From: an uncultured Lachnospiraceae bacterium
Lineage (GTDB): Bacteria; Bacillota; Clostridia; Lachnospirales; Lachnospiraceae
Assembly (NCBI GenBank): GCA_944380605.1
Contig: CALWIA010000034.1
Coordinates: forward strand, 1 to 64,000
Direction: 5' to 3'
DNA: 64,000 bases
Below the pieces are notes generated by a model, which saw only the letters and a list, made by a program, of their open reading frames with translations, had not been told where the DNA came from and did not search any database. The stretch's first letter is position 1, and the number at the start of each line of letters is the position of its first letter. The translations under genes and the position numbers were made by a program. Below, piece after piece: positions 35,927 to 44,159 of the stretch.

Positions 35927-36733
35927 ATGAGGATTGACGAAATTAATACAAAGATTACAACCCTGGACCGGGATGTAAAAGTCCGAGTGATGACGCCGGA
36001 CGGCTACGAAAAGGGAGACATGAATTATCCGGTTCTGTACATCAACGACGGCCAGGACGTGTTCCGGGACGATCAGACTTTCTGGGGAGCGGAGAGCCTG
36101 CGTTTCGAACAGTATTACAAAGACTACGGCAGATTCCTGCCCCACGTGATTCTGGTGGCCATCGAGTCGCCGGAGGACCACGCGGTGCGGACCCAGCAGT
36201 ATTCGCCCTACACCAAGAATTTTGACGTGCCGCCGGAGAAGAAGTTTGAACCCCGGATCGAAGGCAAGGGCAAAGAATACATGAAGTGGATGGTGGAAGA
36301 GTTAAAGCCGATGATCGACCGCACCTACCGCACCCGTCCGGAGAAGGAGCACACCGGCATCTGCGGCTACAGCACCGGCGGACTGATCAGCATCTACGCG
36401 GTGCTGACGTATCCCCAGGTATTTACCCGTCTGCTGGCCATGAGCAGCGCCGTCTGCATCTGGATGGACTGCCTGAAGGAGACGCTGGACCATGCGTCCT
36501 ACGACCATCTGAAGTACGTTTATATGGATGTGGGAACCAATGAATTCGGCCGCATGACCACCAAGGAAGAGTTCCTGCAGGGAGCCAACGACCTGTATCA
36601 GAATTATCTGGACCATGGGGTGGCCAAGGAAATCATCAAATACAACATCTATCCGGATGCCATCCACAACCAGAAAGAATGGAGAGTCCGTTTCCCGGAT
36701 GCCCTGCGCTGGGTATTCCAGGACTGCCAGTAA
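35927..36733 (+). CDS. Alpha/beta-hydrolase esterase B, paralogue of esterase A
   Basis: 268 residues, cytoplasmic. The nucleophile elbow CGYSTGG has the same STGG variant as esterase A; candidate acid and base are in MDVGTNEFG and YPDAIHNQKEW. GAGGGAGA precedes ATG 35927, 27 bases after citF. The duplication with retained active sites suggests that the two enzymes act on different bonds or isomers of one substrate class. Substrate unknown. Confidence 0.88.
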   Translation: MRIDEINTKITTLDRDVKVRVMTPDGYEKGDMNYPVLYINDGQDVFRDDQTFWGAESLRFEQYYKDYGRFLPHVILVAIESPEDHAVRTQQYSPYTKNFDVPPEKKFEPRIEGKGKEYMKWMVEELKPMIDRTYRTRPEKEHTGICGYSTGGLISIYAVLTYPQVFTRLLAMSSAVCIWMDCLKETLDHASYDHLKYVYMDVGTNEFGRMTTKEEFLQGANDLYQNYLDHGVAKEIIKYNIYPDAIHNQKEWRVRFPDALRWVFQDCQ

Positions 36734-36766
36734 ACCCAATAACCAGATTGGAAGGAGGATATGGGA

Positions 36767-37831
36767 ATGAACCGGGAATTTCAGGTAGTACATGTAAAGG
36801 CGGATACGCCGAAAGAACGCGGAAGACAGTACGGAGAACAGGCAGCAGACAAAATCCTGGCCGGAGTGGAAAACTACCGTCAGTATTTTGAAAAGAGCCG
36901 CGGATACTCCTGGGATGAAACAAAAGCATATGCGGCAGCGTACATTCCGGTGATTGAGAAAATGATGCCGGAAGTGCTGGAGGAGGCCAGAGGGATTGCG
37001 GAAGGAGCCGGAACGGGTCTGGAAGAACTGATGGTGCTGAACACCCGGTACGAACTGACCCAGTATCCTTCCAAACTGCCGGAGTGCACCACGGCGGCGG
37101 TGCTGCCGGAGGCTTCGGCAGACGGCGGTACGTACCTGATCAAAAACTGGGACTACCGCCCCGGCGTGCTGGACAAAATCGTGCTGGTGCATCTGGAAGA
37201 TGAAAAAGGCACCCGCATTCTGGGCCTGACGGAAGCCGGCCAGCTGATCCGGGAGGGCTTCAACTCCAACGGCGTCGGCCTGTGCAACAATATGATCCAG
37301 TCCATATACGATACGGCGGGATCCGGCATTCCGGTAACATTTCTGAGAAGAAGAGTGCTGGCCAGCGGCTGCTTTGAAGAAGCCTACGGCTGGCTGGTGC
37401 ACGCGGCCCGCTGCGTGTCCAACAACATGCTGCTGGTGGATGGAAAGCACGGCAGAGCGGTGGACATCGAAGCCTACCCCGGCGGACATGACGAGATCTA
37501 TCCCAGAGACGGCATCGTAGCCCATGCCAATCACTTTGTGGTGCATCCGGCTATCGACGCGCTGAAGAGCCGGCCCAAGAACCGGGACAGCCGTCTGGAC
37601 TACCTGCTGCGGACCCACAGAGGCAAAATCGATCCGGACTGCATCAAAGAGTGCATGAAGGACCACGAGTATTATCCGGAAGCCATCTGCAACCACAGCA
37701 ACCATCCGGGCGAAGATCCCATGAAGGGACTGATGACCGTAGCTTCCATCATTGTGGATTTCCAGAAGCAGCAGGCCCACGTCTGCTATGGCAATCCCTG
37801 CGAGGGCCAGTACAAGGTTTACGACCTGTAA
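36767..37831 (+). CDS. C45 (acyl-CoA:6-APA acyltransferase-like) N-terminal-nucleophile hydrolase
   Basis: 354 residues. Family C45 enzymes autocleave to expose an N-terminal Cys and hydrolyse or transfer acyl amides. The motif PECTTAAVLPE places the nucleophile Cys at residue 107, after an alpha region of about 106 residues, as usual. NWDYRP, SNGVGLCNNM and ARCVSNNMLLVD follow as in the beta chain. ATG 36767 is used because AAGGAGG (36752-36758) lies 8 bases upstream; ATG 36761 would be only 2 bases away. No signal peptide, so it acts in the cytoplasm. It is the last gene of the operon. An amide-conjugated hydroxy acid is a plausible substrate (inference). Confidence 0.88.
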   Translation: MNREFQVVHVKADTPKERGRQYGEQAADKILAGVENYRQYFEKSRGYSWDETKAYAAAYIPVIEKMMPEVLEEARGIAEGAGTGLEELMVLNTRYELTQYPSKLPECTTAAVLPEASADGGTYLIKNWDYRPGVLDKIVLVHLEDEKGTRILGLTEAGQLIREGFNSNGVGLCNNMIQSIYDTAGSGIPVTFLRRRVLASGCFEEAYGWLVHAARCVSNNMLLVDGKHGRAVDIEAYPGGHDEIYPRDGIVAHANHFVVHPAIDALKSRPKNRDSRLDYLLRTHRGKIDPDCIKECMKDHEYYPEAICNHSNHPGEDPMKGLMTVASIIVDFQKQQAHVCYGNPCEGQYKVYDL

Positions 37832-37888
37832 GGCCGTCGGCGGACGGGATTGTCCCCAACAAACGCATACCGTAATTCTCTGTTATAC

Positions 37889-37945
37889 AAAAACCAGAAG
37901 TCTTTGGCGTTCCCCCCTGAACAGACCGGAGGCTTCTGGTTTTTT
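37889..37945 (+). terminator. Strong terminator of the citrate lyase operon
   Basis: AAAAACCAGAAG (37889-37900) pairs with CTTCTGGTTTTT (37933-37944), with T6 in total and partial pairing of the inner loop. Confidence 0.88.
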
Positions 37946-37978
37946 GCGCGATACGCCCGGCGGCGGATAAAAAATACG

Positions 37979-38007
37979 GTGAAAAAAAATGGATTTTGGT
38001 TTATACT
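37979..38007 (+). promoter_or_regulatory. Possible promoter of the adenine methylase
   Basis: -35 GTGAAA (37979-37984), 17-base spacer, -10 TATACT (38002-38007). The -35 is a 4 of 6 match. Confidence 0.45.
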
Positions 38008-38093
38008 ATACGAAAAGAAAAATCCCGGCGGTCCGGCGGGGCAAGACGCCTGCAAACGCGCCGGAAACCGGGACGGGAAGAAAGAGAGAACCT

Positions 38094-39038
38094 ATGGACC
38101 AAAGAAAGGAAGGGAACGCGGCGGAAGACCGCATCGTCCGCTCGCCCTTTTTTTATGTCGGAGATAAATACAAGCTGATGCCTCAGCTGAAGCAGTGGAT
38201 GCCGGAGCGGATCAGCCGGTATGCGGAACCCTTCGCGGGAGGGGGCAGTTCCTTTTTGAACGCCTGCGCGGAGGAGTTCCTGCTGAATGACGTGGACGAA
38301 TATGTGATCAAACTGCACAGAGCCATCGGCAGTTTTGCCTGGAAGGAAGAAGAACTGTTCGGCCGGCTGTACGAGCTGATCGGCCGGTACGGGCTGTCCT
38401 GTTCCTGCCGGGGGATTCTGGTGCCGGAGGAACTGAAGCGGCAGTATGTGAAAACCTACTATTCCCGCTACAACAAAGAGGCCTATCTGCGGCTGCGGGA
38501 CGATTTCAACGGGAATCAGGAGGATCTGCTGCGGCTGTATCTGCTGCTGATCTATGGGTTCAACCACATGATCCGGTTCAACCGGGCGGGCCAGTTCAAC
38601 CTGCCGGTGGGCAACGTGGACTTCAACTTCAACGTGGAACAGGCGTTAAAGGACTATCTGGCCTTCTGCCGGACCCATGCCATCCGGTTTTTCAACATGG
38701 ACTATCAGGACTTCTTAAACCAGGCGGAGCTGGACGAGGCTTCCTATGTATTTCTGGACCCGCCGTACCTGATTTCCATGAGCGAGTACAACAAGCTGTG
38801 GAATGAACAGCGGGAAGAAAGCCTGTGCCGGTATCTGGACGAACTGGACCGCCGGGGCGTCCGGTTTGGCATCACCAACCTGCTTACCCACAAGGGAAGG
38901 GTCAACGAGACCTTCGCCCGGTGGTCAGAGCGCTACACGGTGTACGATGTGAAAAGCAACTACATCAGCTATCATGACAACACCATAAAGGCGGGATCCC
39001 GGGAAGTATTCGTCACCAACTACCGGAGAGACGGCTGA
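38094..39038 (+). CDS. Orphan Dam-type adenine-N6 DNA methyltransferase (D12 class)
   Basis: 314 residues. Motif I EPFAGGGSS (45-53) binds S-adenosylmethionine and motif IV DPPY (about 222-225) is catalytic, in the order of D12/Dam enzymes. N-terminal RSPFFYVGDKYKLMPQL matches the conserved Dam start. ATG 38094 (MDQRKEGN) is preferred, after AAGAAAGAGAG; a longer in-frame extension upstream lacks a ribosome site. Dam enzymes usually modify GATC, but the target here is not proven. No restriction enzyme gene is adjacent, so it is a solitary methylase. Its 3' end overlaps the convergent LysR gene by 19 bases. Confidence 0.9.
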   Translation: MDQRKEGNAAEDRIVRSPFFYVGDKYKLMPQLKQWMPERISRYAEPFAGGGSSFLNACAEEFLLNDVDEYVIKLHRAIGSFAWKEEELFGRLYELIGRYGLSCSCRGILVPEELKRQYVKTYYSRYNKEAYLRLRDDFNGNQEDLLRLYLLLIYGFNHMIRFNRAGQFNLPVGNVDFNFNVEQALKDYLAFCRTHAIRFFNMDYQDFLNQAELDEASYVFLDPPYLISMSEYNKLWNEQREESLCRYLDELDRRGVRFGITNLLTHKGRVNETFARWSERYTVYDVKSNYISYHDNTIKAGSREVFVTNYRRDG

Positions 39039-39907
39039 CGGAGCATGTCGAAAATCTCCCGGTAATAGCCGGCAAAGACGCTGTCCTTCTGCCACAGAAA
39101 AGTAAAATCGTGGGTGACGTGGAAGGAGCGGAGGGGTATCACTTTCAGGATGCCGGAGCGGATCTCTTTTTCTACCACGGATTCATAGAAAAAGGCGACG
39201 CCGGCGCCGGCGGCGGCAAGGGCTTTTATGGCGTTTAAATTGCCCAGTTCCGTCAGCTTCGGAAAGTCCTGCAGGGCGATGTTGTACTCCAGCAGCGCCC
39301 GTTCCAGCACTTCCCGGGTGCCGGACCCGGGTTCCCGCACCAGCAGGCGCTCCGAAAACAGGTCGCTGAACCGGGTCAGGCGGTCGGCCTGGGGATAGGA
39401 CGCGGCGCAGACCGGAAGAAACCGTTCGGTTTTGAACACCAGCCCGTCATAGGTAAAGCGGGAATAGTAGCCTTCGATGATGGCAAAGTCGATCTCTCCC
39501 TGGTTCAGCAGCTTCAGCAGCTCATCGGTGTTTTCCACCATCATCCGCAGGCGGATGTCGGGGCGGGTCTGAATCAGATGCAGCAGGGGCTCCGGCATAA
39601 TGTATTCCCCGATGGTCAGGGTGGCGCCGAAATTCAGCACCGGCGAAGAAGAGAGGCTTTGGATCTGGTCCTTTAAGTGGGCCGCGTCGTGGCGCATGGC
39701 CAGGGCGGTCCGGTAAAACAACTGGCCGGCTTCGGTCAGGGACAGCCGCTTGCCCTGGTAGTGAAAAAAGTCCGCGCCGTACTGCTGCTCCAGCGCCCGG
39801 ATGTGCTGGGAAACCGCCGGCTGGGTGATGTGCAGCTGCCGGGCGGCTTCTGTATAGTTCATGGTCTGGCAGACCGTCAGAAATGTCTCAATGCGAAAAT
39901 CCAGCAT
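39020..39907 (-). CDS. LysR family regulator (YeiE/CysB-like)
   Basis: 295 residues. N-terminal helix-turn-helix (MNYTEAARQLHITQPAVSQH, about 16-35) and a two-lobed effector domain. It is divergent from a yeiH gene, the arrangement of YeiE-YeiH, and probably controls it. AGGAGG lies upstream of ATG 39907. Its 3' end overlaps the dam-like gene convergently by 19 bases. The ligand may be a sulfur compound such as sulfite, by analogy with YeiE (inference). Confidence 0.93.
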   Translation of the reverse strand: MLDFRIETFLTVCQTMNYTEAARQLHITQPAVSQHIRALEQQYGADFFHYQGKRLSLTEAGQLFYRTALAMRHDAAHLKDQIQSLSSSPVLNFGATLTIGEYIMPEPLLHLIQTRPDIRLRMMVENTDELLKLLNQGEIDFAIIEGYYSRFTYDGLVFKTERFLPVCAASYPQADRLTRFSDLFSERLLVREPGSGTREVLERALLEYNIALQDFPKLTELGNLNAIKALAAAGAGVAFFYESVVEKEIRSGILKVIPLRSFHVTHDFTFLWQKDSVFAGYYREIFDMLRQPSLR

Positions 39908-39945
39908 TTTGTTCCTCCTTAGGGAAGTTTTTCTTTATCCATAAG

Positions 39946-40005
39946 ATAAATTTATTATAACATAAAAAATCATAATTTTACATGATTGCAGATCGGGTCT
40001 ATACT
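39946..40005. promoter_or_regulatory. Divergent LysR/yeiH control region
   Basis: For yeiH: -35 TTTACA (39977-39982), 17-base spacer, -10 TATACT (40000-40005). For the regulator on the minus strand: -10 TATAAT at 39954-39959. Dyads ATAAATTTAT (39946-39955) and TCAT/ATGA (39970-39985) overlap these elements and are candidate LysR sites. Confidence 0.6.
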
Positions 40006-40043
40006 GCCCATGGAAAAAGAAACCAGATTCAGGGGAGGTAATC

Positions 40044-41072
40044 ATGGAAAAGATAAAAAACATAGGACCGGGAGCCGGTCTGTGCCTGCTGATCGCGGTG
40101 CCCTGCTGGCTGCTGGGAAAACAGTTTCCCATTATCGGCGGACCGGTATTCGCGATTCTGGCGGGAATGGTCATCGCGCTGTTTTATAAGGAAAAGAAGA
40201 CCACAAAGCAGGGAATCACTTACACATCCAAAAAGATCCTGCAGTACGCGGTGATTCTGCTGGGATTCGGCATGAACCTGTCGGAAATCGCCAGAGTAGG
40301 CGCCGCGTCGCTGCCCATTATCGTGTCCACCATCTCGGTGTCGCTGATCGTGTCTTTTGTGCTGTACAAGCTGATGAAGATGCCGGCCAATATTTCCACG
40401 CTGATCGGGGTAGGTTCCTCCATCTGCGGCGGTTCCGCCATTGCGGCGACGGCTCCGGTGATCGGCGCCGACGACGAGGAAATCGCCCAGGCGATTTCCG
40501 TGATCTTTCTGTTCAACGTCATCGCGGCGCTGATTTTCCCCACGCTGGGCGGCGTGATCGGGCTGTCTGACGCGGGATTCGGCCTGTTTGCCGGCACGGC
40601 GGTCAACGATACGTCGTCGGTGACGGCGGCGGCTTCCGCCTGGGACGGCATGCACCCCGGCGCCAATACCCTGGATACGGCCACCATTGTCAAGCTGACC
40701 CGGACCCTGGCCATCATCCCCATCACCCTGGTGCTGGCGCTGTGGAAAACCGCCAAAAGCAAAAAGGCGGCGGCCGCTTCCCAGAGCAGCTTCAGCCTGA
40801 AAAAGGTGTTCCCGTTCTTTATTCTGTTTTTCCTGCTGGCGTCGGTGATTACCACGGCGGCTGTGGCGGCGGGGGCGGACGCGTCTCTGTTCAGCCCGTT
40901 AAAGGAACTGTCCAAGTTCTTTATCATCATGGCCATGGCGGCCATCGGGCTTAACACCGACCTGGTGAAAATGGTGACCACCGGCGGCCGGGCGATTTTC
41001 ATGGGCCTGTGCTGCTGGGCGGCCATTGCGGCCACCAGCCTGGGCATGCAGCATCTGCTGGGGATTCTGTAA
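40044..41072 (+). CDS. yeiH: YeiH family putative sulfate/sulfite exporter (UPF0324)
   Basis: 342 residues with about ten membrane segments. Conserved YeiH blocks are [19 protein letters not shown] (about 120-140) and [14 protein letters not shown] (about 188-201). GGGGAGG precedes ATG 40044. It is the first gene of a two-gene unit with a flavoprotein 29 bases downstream and is divergent from its likely LysR regulator. The family is annotated as sulfate exporters from weak evidence; the true substrate is uncertain. Confidence 0.92.
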   Translation: MEKIKNIGPGAGLCLLIAVPCWLLGKQFPIIGGPVFAILAGMVIALFYKEKKTTKQGITYTSKKILQYAVILLGFGMNLSEIARVGAASLPIIVSTISVSLIVSFVLYKLMKMPANISTLIGVGSSICGGSAIAATAPVIGADDEEIAQAISVIFLFNVIAALIFPTLGGVIGLSDAGFGLFAGTAVNDTSSVTAAASAWDGMHPGANTLDTATIVKLTRTLAIIPITLVLALWKTAKSKKAAAASQSSFSLKKVFPFFILFFLLASVITTAAVAAGADASLFSPLKELSKFFIIMAMAAIGLNTDLVKMVTTGGRAIFMGLCCWAAIAATSLGMQHLLGIL

Positions 41073-41101
41073 ACGGTATTGAAATGACAAGGAGGAACAG
41101 C

Positions 41102-42019
41102 ATGTTTGACGTCTGTATCATCGGCGCCGGCCCTGCCGGCATCAGCAGCGCGGTGTACGCCGTGAGCCGGGGGCTGAGCACCCTGGTGCTGGAGCAGAAG
41201 GCGGTGGGCGGCCTGATCGGAAGCGTTTCTACGGTTACCCACTATGCGGGGATTCTGAAAGAGGAAACAGGGGCTACGTTCGCGGAGCGTCTGCGCAGGC
41301 AGGCGGAGGACGCCGGCGCGCAGATCGTAATGGAACGGGCGGAGCAGGTACAGCTGTCCGGACCGGTGAAAGTGATCCGTACCGGACAGCATGTCTACGA
41401 GGCCAGGGCCGTCATCATCGCAGGCGGTACCGTGCCCAGAAAGCTGGGAATTCCGGGAGAAGAGGAATTTGCCGGCCGGGGCACCGGTCTGAATGCCGCC
41501 AGAGATGGGCAGCGCTATGCCGGCCGGGAGATGTTTGTGGTGGGCGGCGCGGATGGCGCGGTAAAAGAAGCGCTGTATCTGTCCCGTTTCGCGAAAAAAC
41601 TGACCATCATCCATTTTGAAGACCGGCTGGGCGCCATTCCGGAATTTTACCGCCGGGTGGAACAGACGGAGAATATCGAACTGATGCTGCACAGCCGCCT
41701 GACGGAGGTGCGGGGAAACGAGCAGGCGGAGGAACTGACGGTGGAGGACGTGCACACCGGCAGGAGCACCGTGATTTCCGCGCCGGGCTGCGGAATCTTT
41801 ATTTACGCGGGTTCCGTTCCCAATACGCAGCTGTACCCGGAACTGGAAAAGCAGGACGGCTATCTGGTGACGGGACCGGGTCAGACTACGTCCATTCCCG
41901 GCGTGTTTGCCGCGGGAGATATCTGCGTCAAGCAGGTGCGTCAGGCGGCGACGGCGGTATCCGACGGCGCGGTGGCTGCAATCCGCGCGGCGGCATATCT
42001 GGCAGAACAGAAGCAATAA
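41102..42019 (+). CDS. Thioredoxin-reductase-like flavoprotein lacking the redox cysteines
   Basis: 305 residues, the TrxB size. The FAD site is IIGAGPAGISSA (6-17) and the C-terminal FAD motif is PGVFAAGDI. Where thioredoxin reductases have CATC, this protein reads NAAR (131-134), so it cannot reduce thioredoxin by dithiol exchange. The NAD(P) motif is VGGADGAVKEAL rather than VGGGDSA. AAGGAGG precedes ATG 41102. It is co-transcribed with yeiH. It may be an NAD(P)H-dependent reductase for ferredoxin, a sulfur species or another acceptor; this is inference. Confidence 0.9.
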   Translation: MFDVCIIGAGPAGISSAVYAVSRGLSTLVLEQKAVGGLIGSVSTVTHYAGILKEETGATFAERLRRQAEDAGAQIVMERAEQVQLSGPVKVIRTGQHVYEARAVIIAGGTVPRKLGIPGEEEFAGRGTGLNAARDGQRYAGREMFVVGGADGAVKEALYLSRFAKKLTIIHFEDRLGAIPEFYRRVEQTENIELMLHSRLTEVRGNEQAEELTVEDVHTGRSTVISAPGCGIFIYAGSVPNTQLYPELEKQDGYLVTGPGQTTSIPGVFAAGDICVKQVRQAATAVSDGAVAAIRAAAYLAEQKQ

Positions 42020-42047
42020 CAGACAAAAACAGAAGAATTCGTCAACA

Positions 42048-42090
42048 GGAGGTTTTCCGGCAGGGGTTTATGTCCGGGCAACCTCTTTTT
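42048..42090 (+). terminator. Terminator of the yeiH-flavoprotein operon
   Basis: GGAGGTTTTCCGG (42048-42060) pairs imperfectly with CCGGGCAACCTC (42073-42084), followed by TTTTTT. Confidence 0.8.
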
Positions 42091-42139
42091 TATTGCAGCG
42101 TGTCCCATGGGTTCGGGGAGAATTTTTTCCGGCGGCAGG

Positions 42140-42168
42140 TTGCGCGGAAAAGAAAAACGCAGTAGAAT
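42140..42168 (+). promoter_or_regulatory. Promoter of the small Nif11-like gene
   Basis: -35 TTGCGC (42140-42145), 17-base spacer, -10 TAGAAT (42163-42168). Confidence 0.6.
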
Positions 42169-42206
42169 AGACGTCATTGAACCAAATGGAGAGGGAGGAA
42201 ACGGCT

Positions 42207-42515
42207 ATGACGGCGGCGGAATACCTGGAACAGCTGATGTGCAGGGCAAAGAAAGATCCGAAACTGAGGCAGAGGCTTCTGGATACCAGAAAAGAAGACA
42301 ATCCTCTGTCTGCGTTCTGCGGGGTGTGCCGGGAACTGGGATATCCTTTGTATGAAATGGAACTGATCGGAGCCGGGGAGGAATTTTACGCGGCCATCAA
42401 GCGCAGCACCAACGGCGGCGGGGAGAATTCGCCGCTGCTGGAGGGGGAAGACGATTTTTACGGCCAGTTTTTCGCGGAATTGGAAGCCTGGGACGCGGGG
42501 AGCCGGGCAAGGTGA
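42207..42515 (+). CDS. Small protein with Nif11-like N-terminal pattern
   Basis: 102 residues. The pattern EYLEQLMCRAKKDPKLRQRL then AFCGVCRELGYPLYEMEL resembles the Nif11 helical domain, where short proteins have a di-acidic helix and a conserved ELGY. The C-terminal half has NGGGENSPLLEGEDDFYGQF. There is no double-Gly leader site with a separate core peptide and no modifying enzyme nearby, so a RiPP precursor role is unlikely. GGGAGGAA lies upstream of ATG 42207. It is a single gene from promoter 42140-42168. Function unknown. Confidence 0.68.
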   Translation: MTAAEYLEQLMCRAKKDPKLRQRLLDTRKEDNPLSAFCGVCRELGYPLYEMELIGAGEEFYAAIKRSTNGGGENSPLLEGEDDFYGQFFAELEAWDAGSRAR

Positions 42516-42546
42516 ATTTTGTACACCCGAAAGTGAAAATAGAGGA

Positions 42547-42575
42547 TGTTCAGCCGGATTTCGCGGCGGTATAAT
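42547..42575 (+). promoter_or_regulatory. Possible MATE gene promoter
   Basis: A perfect -10 TATAAT lies at 42570-42575; the -35 position 17 bases upstream reads TGTTCA (42547-42552), a weak match. Confidence 0.45.
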
Positions 42576-42623
42576 GCAGAATGGGTGCAGTCCCGCAAAA
42601 AACAGAAGGTAGGATGATTCCGG

Positions 42624-43988
42624 ATGCTGAAGACAAAGAAAACCCATGTAACCGATATGACGGAAGGAAACGCGCTGAAAGTTATTATCCAGTTCGCGCT
42701 TCCTCTGATGGCAGCTAATGTGCTGCAGCAGATTTTTTCTCTGACCGACGCCATGATTCTGGGCATTTTCACCGGAGACGAAGGGCTGGCGGTGGTAGGC
42801 ACCAGCTCCTGGCCCATCTGGTTCCAGGTCAGCGCCCTGACCAATTTCGGACAGGCGGCCTGTCTGCTGGCGGCGGTGCGGTTCGGCGCCAAGGACGGCG
42901 AGGCGCTGAAACGGGTGGTGGGCAATATCTACCTGGCTTCCGTGGTCATCGGCGTGGTGATGATGCTGGGGCTGCAGCTGGCGGCGGAGCCGCTGATGCG
43001 GATTCAGGGCACGCCGGAAGAAATCTTTGACGACGCCATGGTGTACCTGCGGATTATGCTGGCAGGCACCGTGTTTCTGCTGATTTACAATATGCTGTCC
43101 TCCCTGCTGCGGGCGGTGGGAGACAGCGTGACTTCCTTTACCGCCATTACGGCGGCGGCGGTGATTAACGTGGGCCTGGATATTGTGCTGGTGGCCGGGC
43201 TGCATATGGGCCCCGCGGGCGCGGCCATTGCCACCATAGCGTCCCAGGCCGTGTCGGCGCTGATCTGCCTGGTGAAGATCCGGGACTACCGGGAGTTTGA
43301 CATGAAAAAAGAATATCTGAAGCCGGACCGGGCCATTCTGGTGGAATATACCGGGACCTGTCTGCCCATGCTGGCCCAGAGCCTGGTGATTTCCCTGGGC
43401 GGCGGTTTTGTGCAGTCTCAGATCAACCAGTTCGGTACGGCCTTCGCGGCGGGCGTCAGCGCCGCCGGAAAGATCTTCGGCGTGGTGGAGACGGCGGCCA
43501 TTGCCCTGGCGCAGGCCAGCGCTTCCTTTGTCAGCCAGAACGTGGGAGCCGGGCGGTTTGACCGGATCCGCAAAGAAACGGTGCAGGTGTGCCTGTTTGC
43601 CCTGGCTATGGCCTTCGGCGTAGGCGCTGTGATGATTCTGTTCGGCCGTCAGATGCTTGCCATTTACGTGACGGAAGACGCCATCGAATACGCCATGGGC
43701 GATCTGGTGGTCACCAGCGTGGCGCTGCTTCTGATGTATCCCATGTACGTGCTGCGCCAGAACGTGCAGGCCCTGGGCAATATGCGGATTCCGCTGATTG
43801 CCGCCGTGCTGCAGCTGGTGATGCGGGTGCTGACTTCCAGCCTCCTTCCCATGGTTATGGGCAGGGAAGGCATCTACTATGCCACTCCCGCCGCCTGGCT
43901 GGTGACGCTGATTCTCATCGGAATCGTATATCCCCGCCAGTTTGCCATCTGCCGCAGAAAACGAGAAGCTCAGCTGCGCGCCGCTTAA
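42624..43988 (+). CDS. MATE family efflux transporter
   Basis: 454 residues, about 12 membrane segments in two homologous halves (FALPLMAANVLQQIFSLTDA near the start and TGTCLPMLAQSLVISLGGGF near the middle). MATE proteins export cationic drugs or metabolites by Na+ or H+ antiport. A weak ribosome site (AAGGTAGGA) is 13 or more bases from ATG 42624. It is a single gene with a -10 TATAAT upstream and is followed by a hairpin region. Confidence 0.92.
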   Translation: MLKTKKTHVTDMTEGNALKVIIQFALPLMAANVLQQIFSLTDAMILGIFTGDEGLAVVGTSSWPIWFQVSALTNFGQAACLLAAVRFGAKDGEALKRVVGNIYLASVVIGVVMMLGLQLAAEPLMRIQGTPEEIFDDAMVYLRIMLAGTVFLLIYNMLSSLLRAVGDSVTSFTAITAAAVINVGLDIVLVAGLHMGPAGAAIATIASQAVSALICLVKIRDYREFDMKKEYLKPDRAILVEYTGTCLPMLAQSLVISLGGGFVQSQINQFGTAFAAGVSAAGKIFGVVETAAIALAQASASFVSQNVGAGRFDRIRKETVQVCLFALAMAFGVGAVMILFGRQMLAIYVTEDAIEYAMGDLVVTSVALLLMYPMYVLRQNVQALGNMRIPLIAAVLQLVMRVLTSSLLPMVMGREGIYYATPAAWLVTLILIGIVYPRQFAICRRKREAQLRAA

Positions 43989-44058
43989 ATCCCGGGAGTT
44001 GACGCCTGTACCAAAATTTGTCATAAAAACTTAAATAGAAAATCTGAGGTAAGGATGG

Positions 44059-44138
44059 TATAATATGCAGGAAAGCATTAAGCCGTGCGTCAGATGACAG
44101 ATATCGAAAAGATGCCGTGCTTGCACGAGCATCTTTTT
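44059..44138 (+). ncRNA. Short transcript-like unit ending in a strong hairpin
   Basis: A perfect -10 TATAAT (44059-44064), without a good -35, is followed 43 bases later by a hairpin AAAAGATGC-CGTGC (44107-44120) / GCACG-A-GCATCTTTT (44123-44137) with T tract. A 10-codon frame beginning ATGCAGGAAAGC lies between. The hairpin probably ends MATE transcription and may also end a small RNA of about 70 bases. Repeated CAGATGACA flanks the hairpin. Confidence 0.4.
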
Positions 44139-44159
44139 GTATCTGGCAGATGACATAGG

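Noticed and set aside
41102-42019. Functional thioredoxin reductase
   Set aside because: Both redox cysteines are missing (NAAR at 131-134).
42174-44024. 616-codon minus-strand open frame opposite the MATE gene
   Set aside because: His/Gln-rich antisense shadow of a clear membrane transporter, with no ribosome site.
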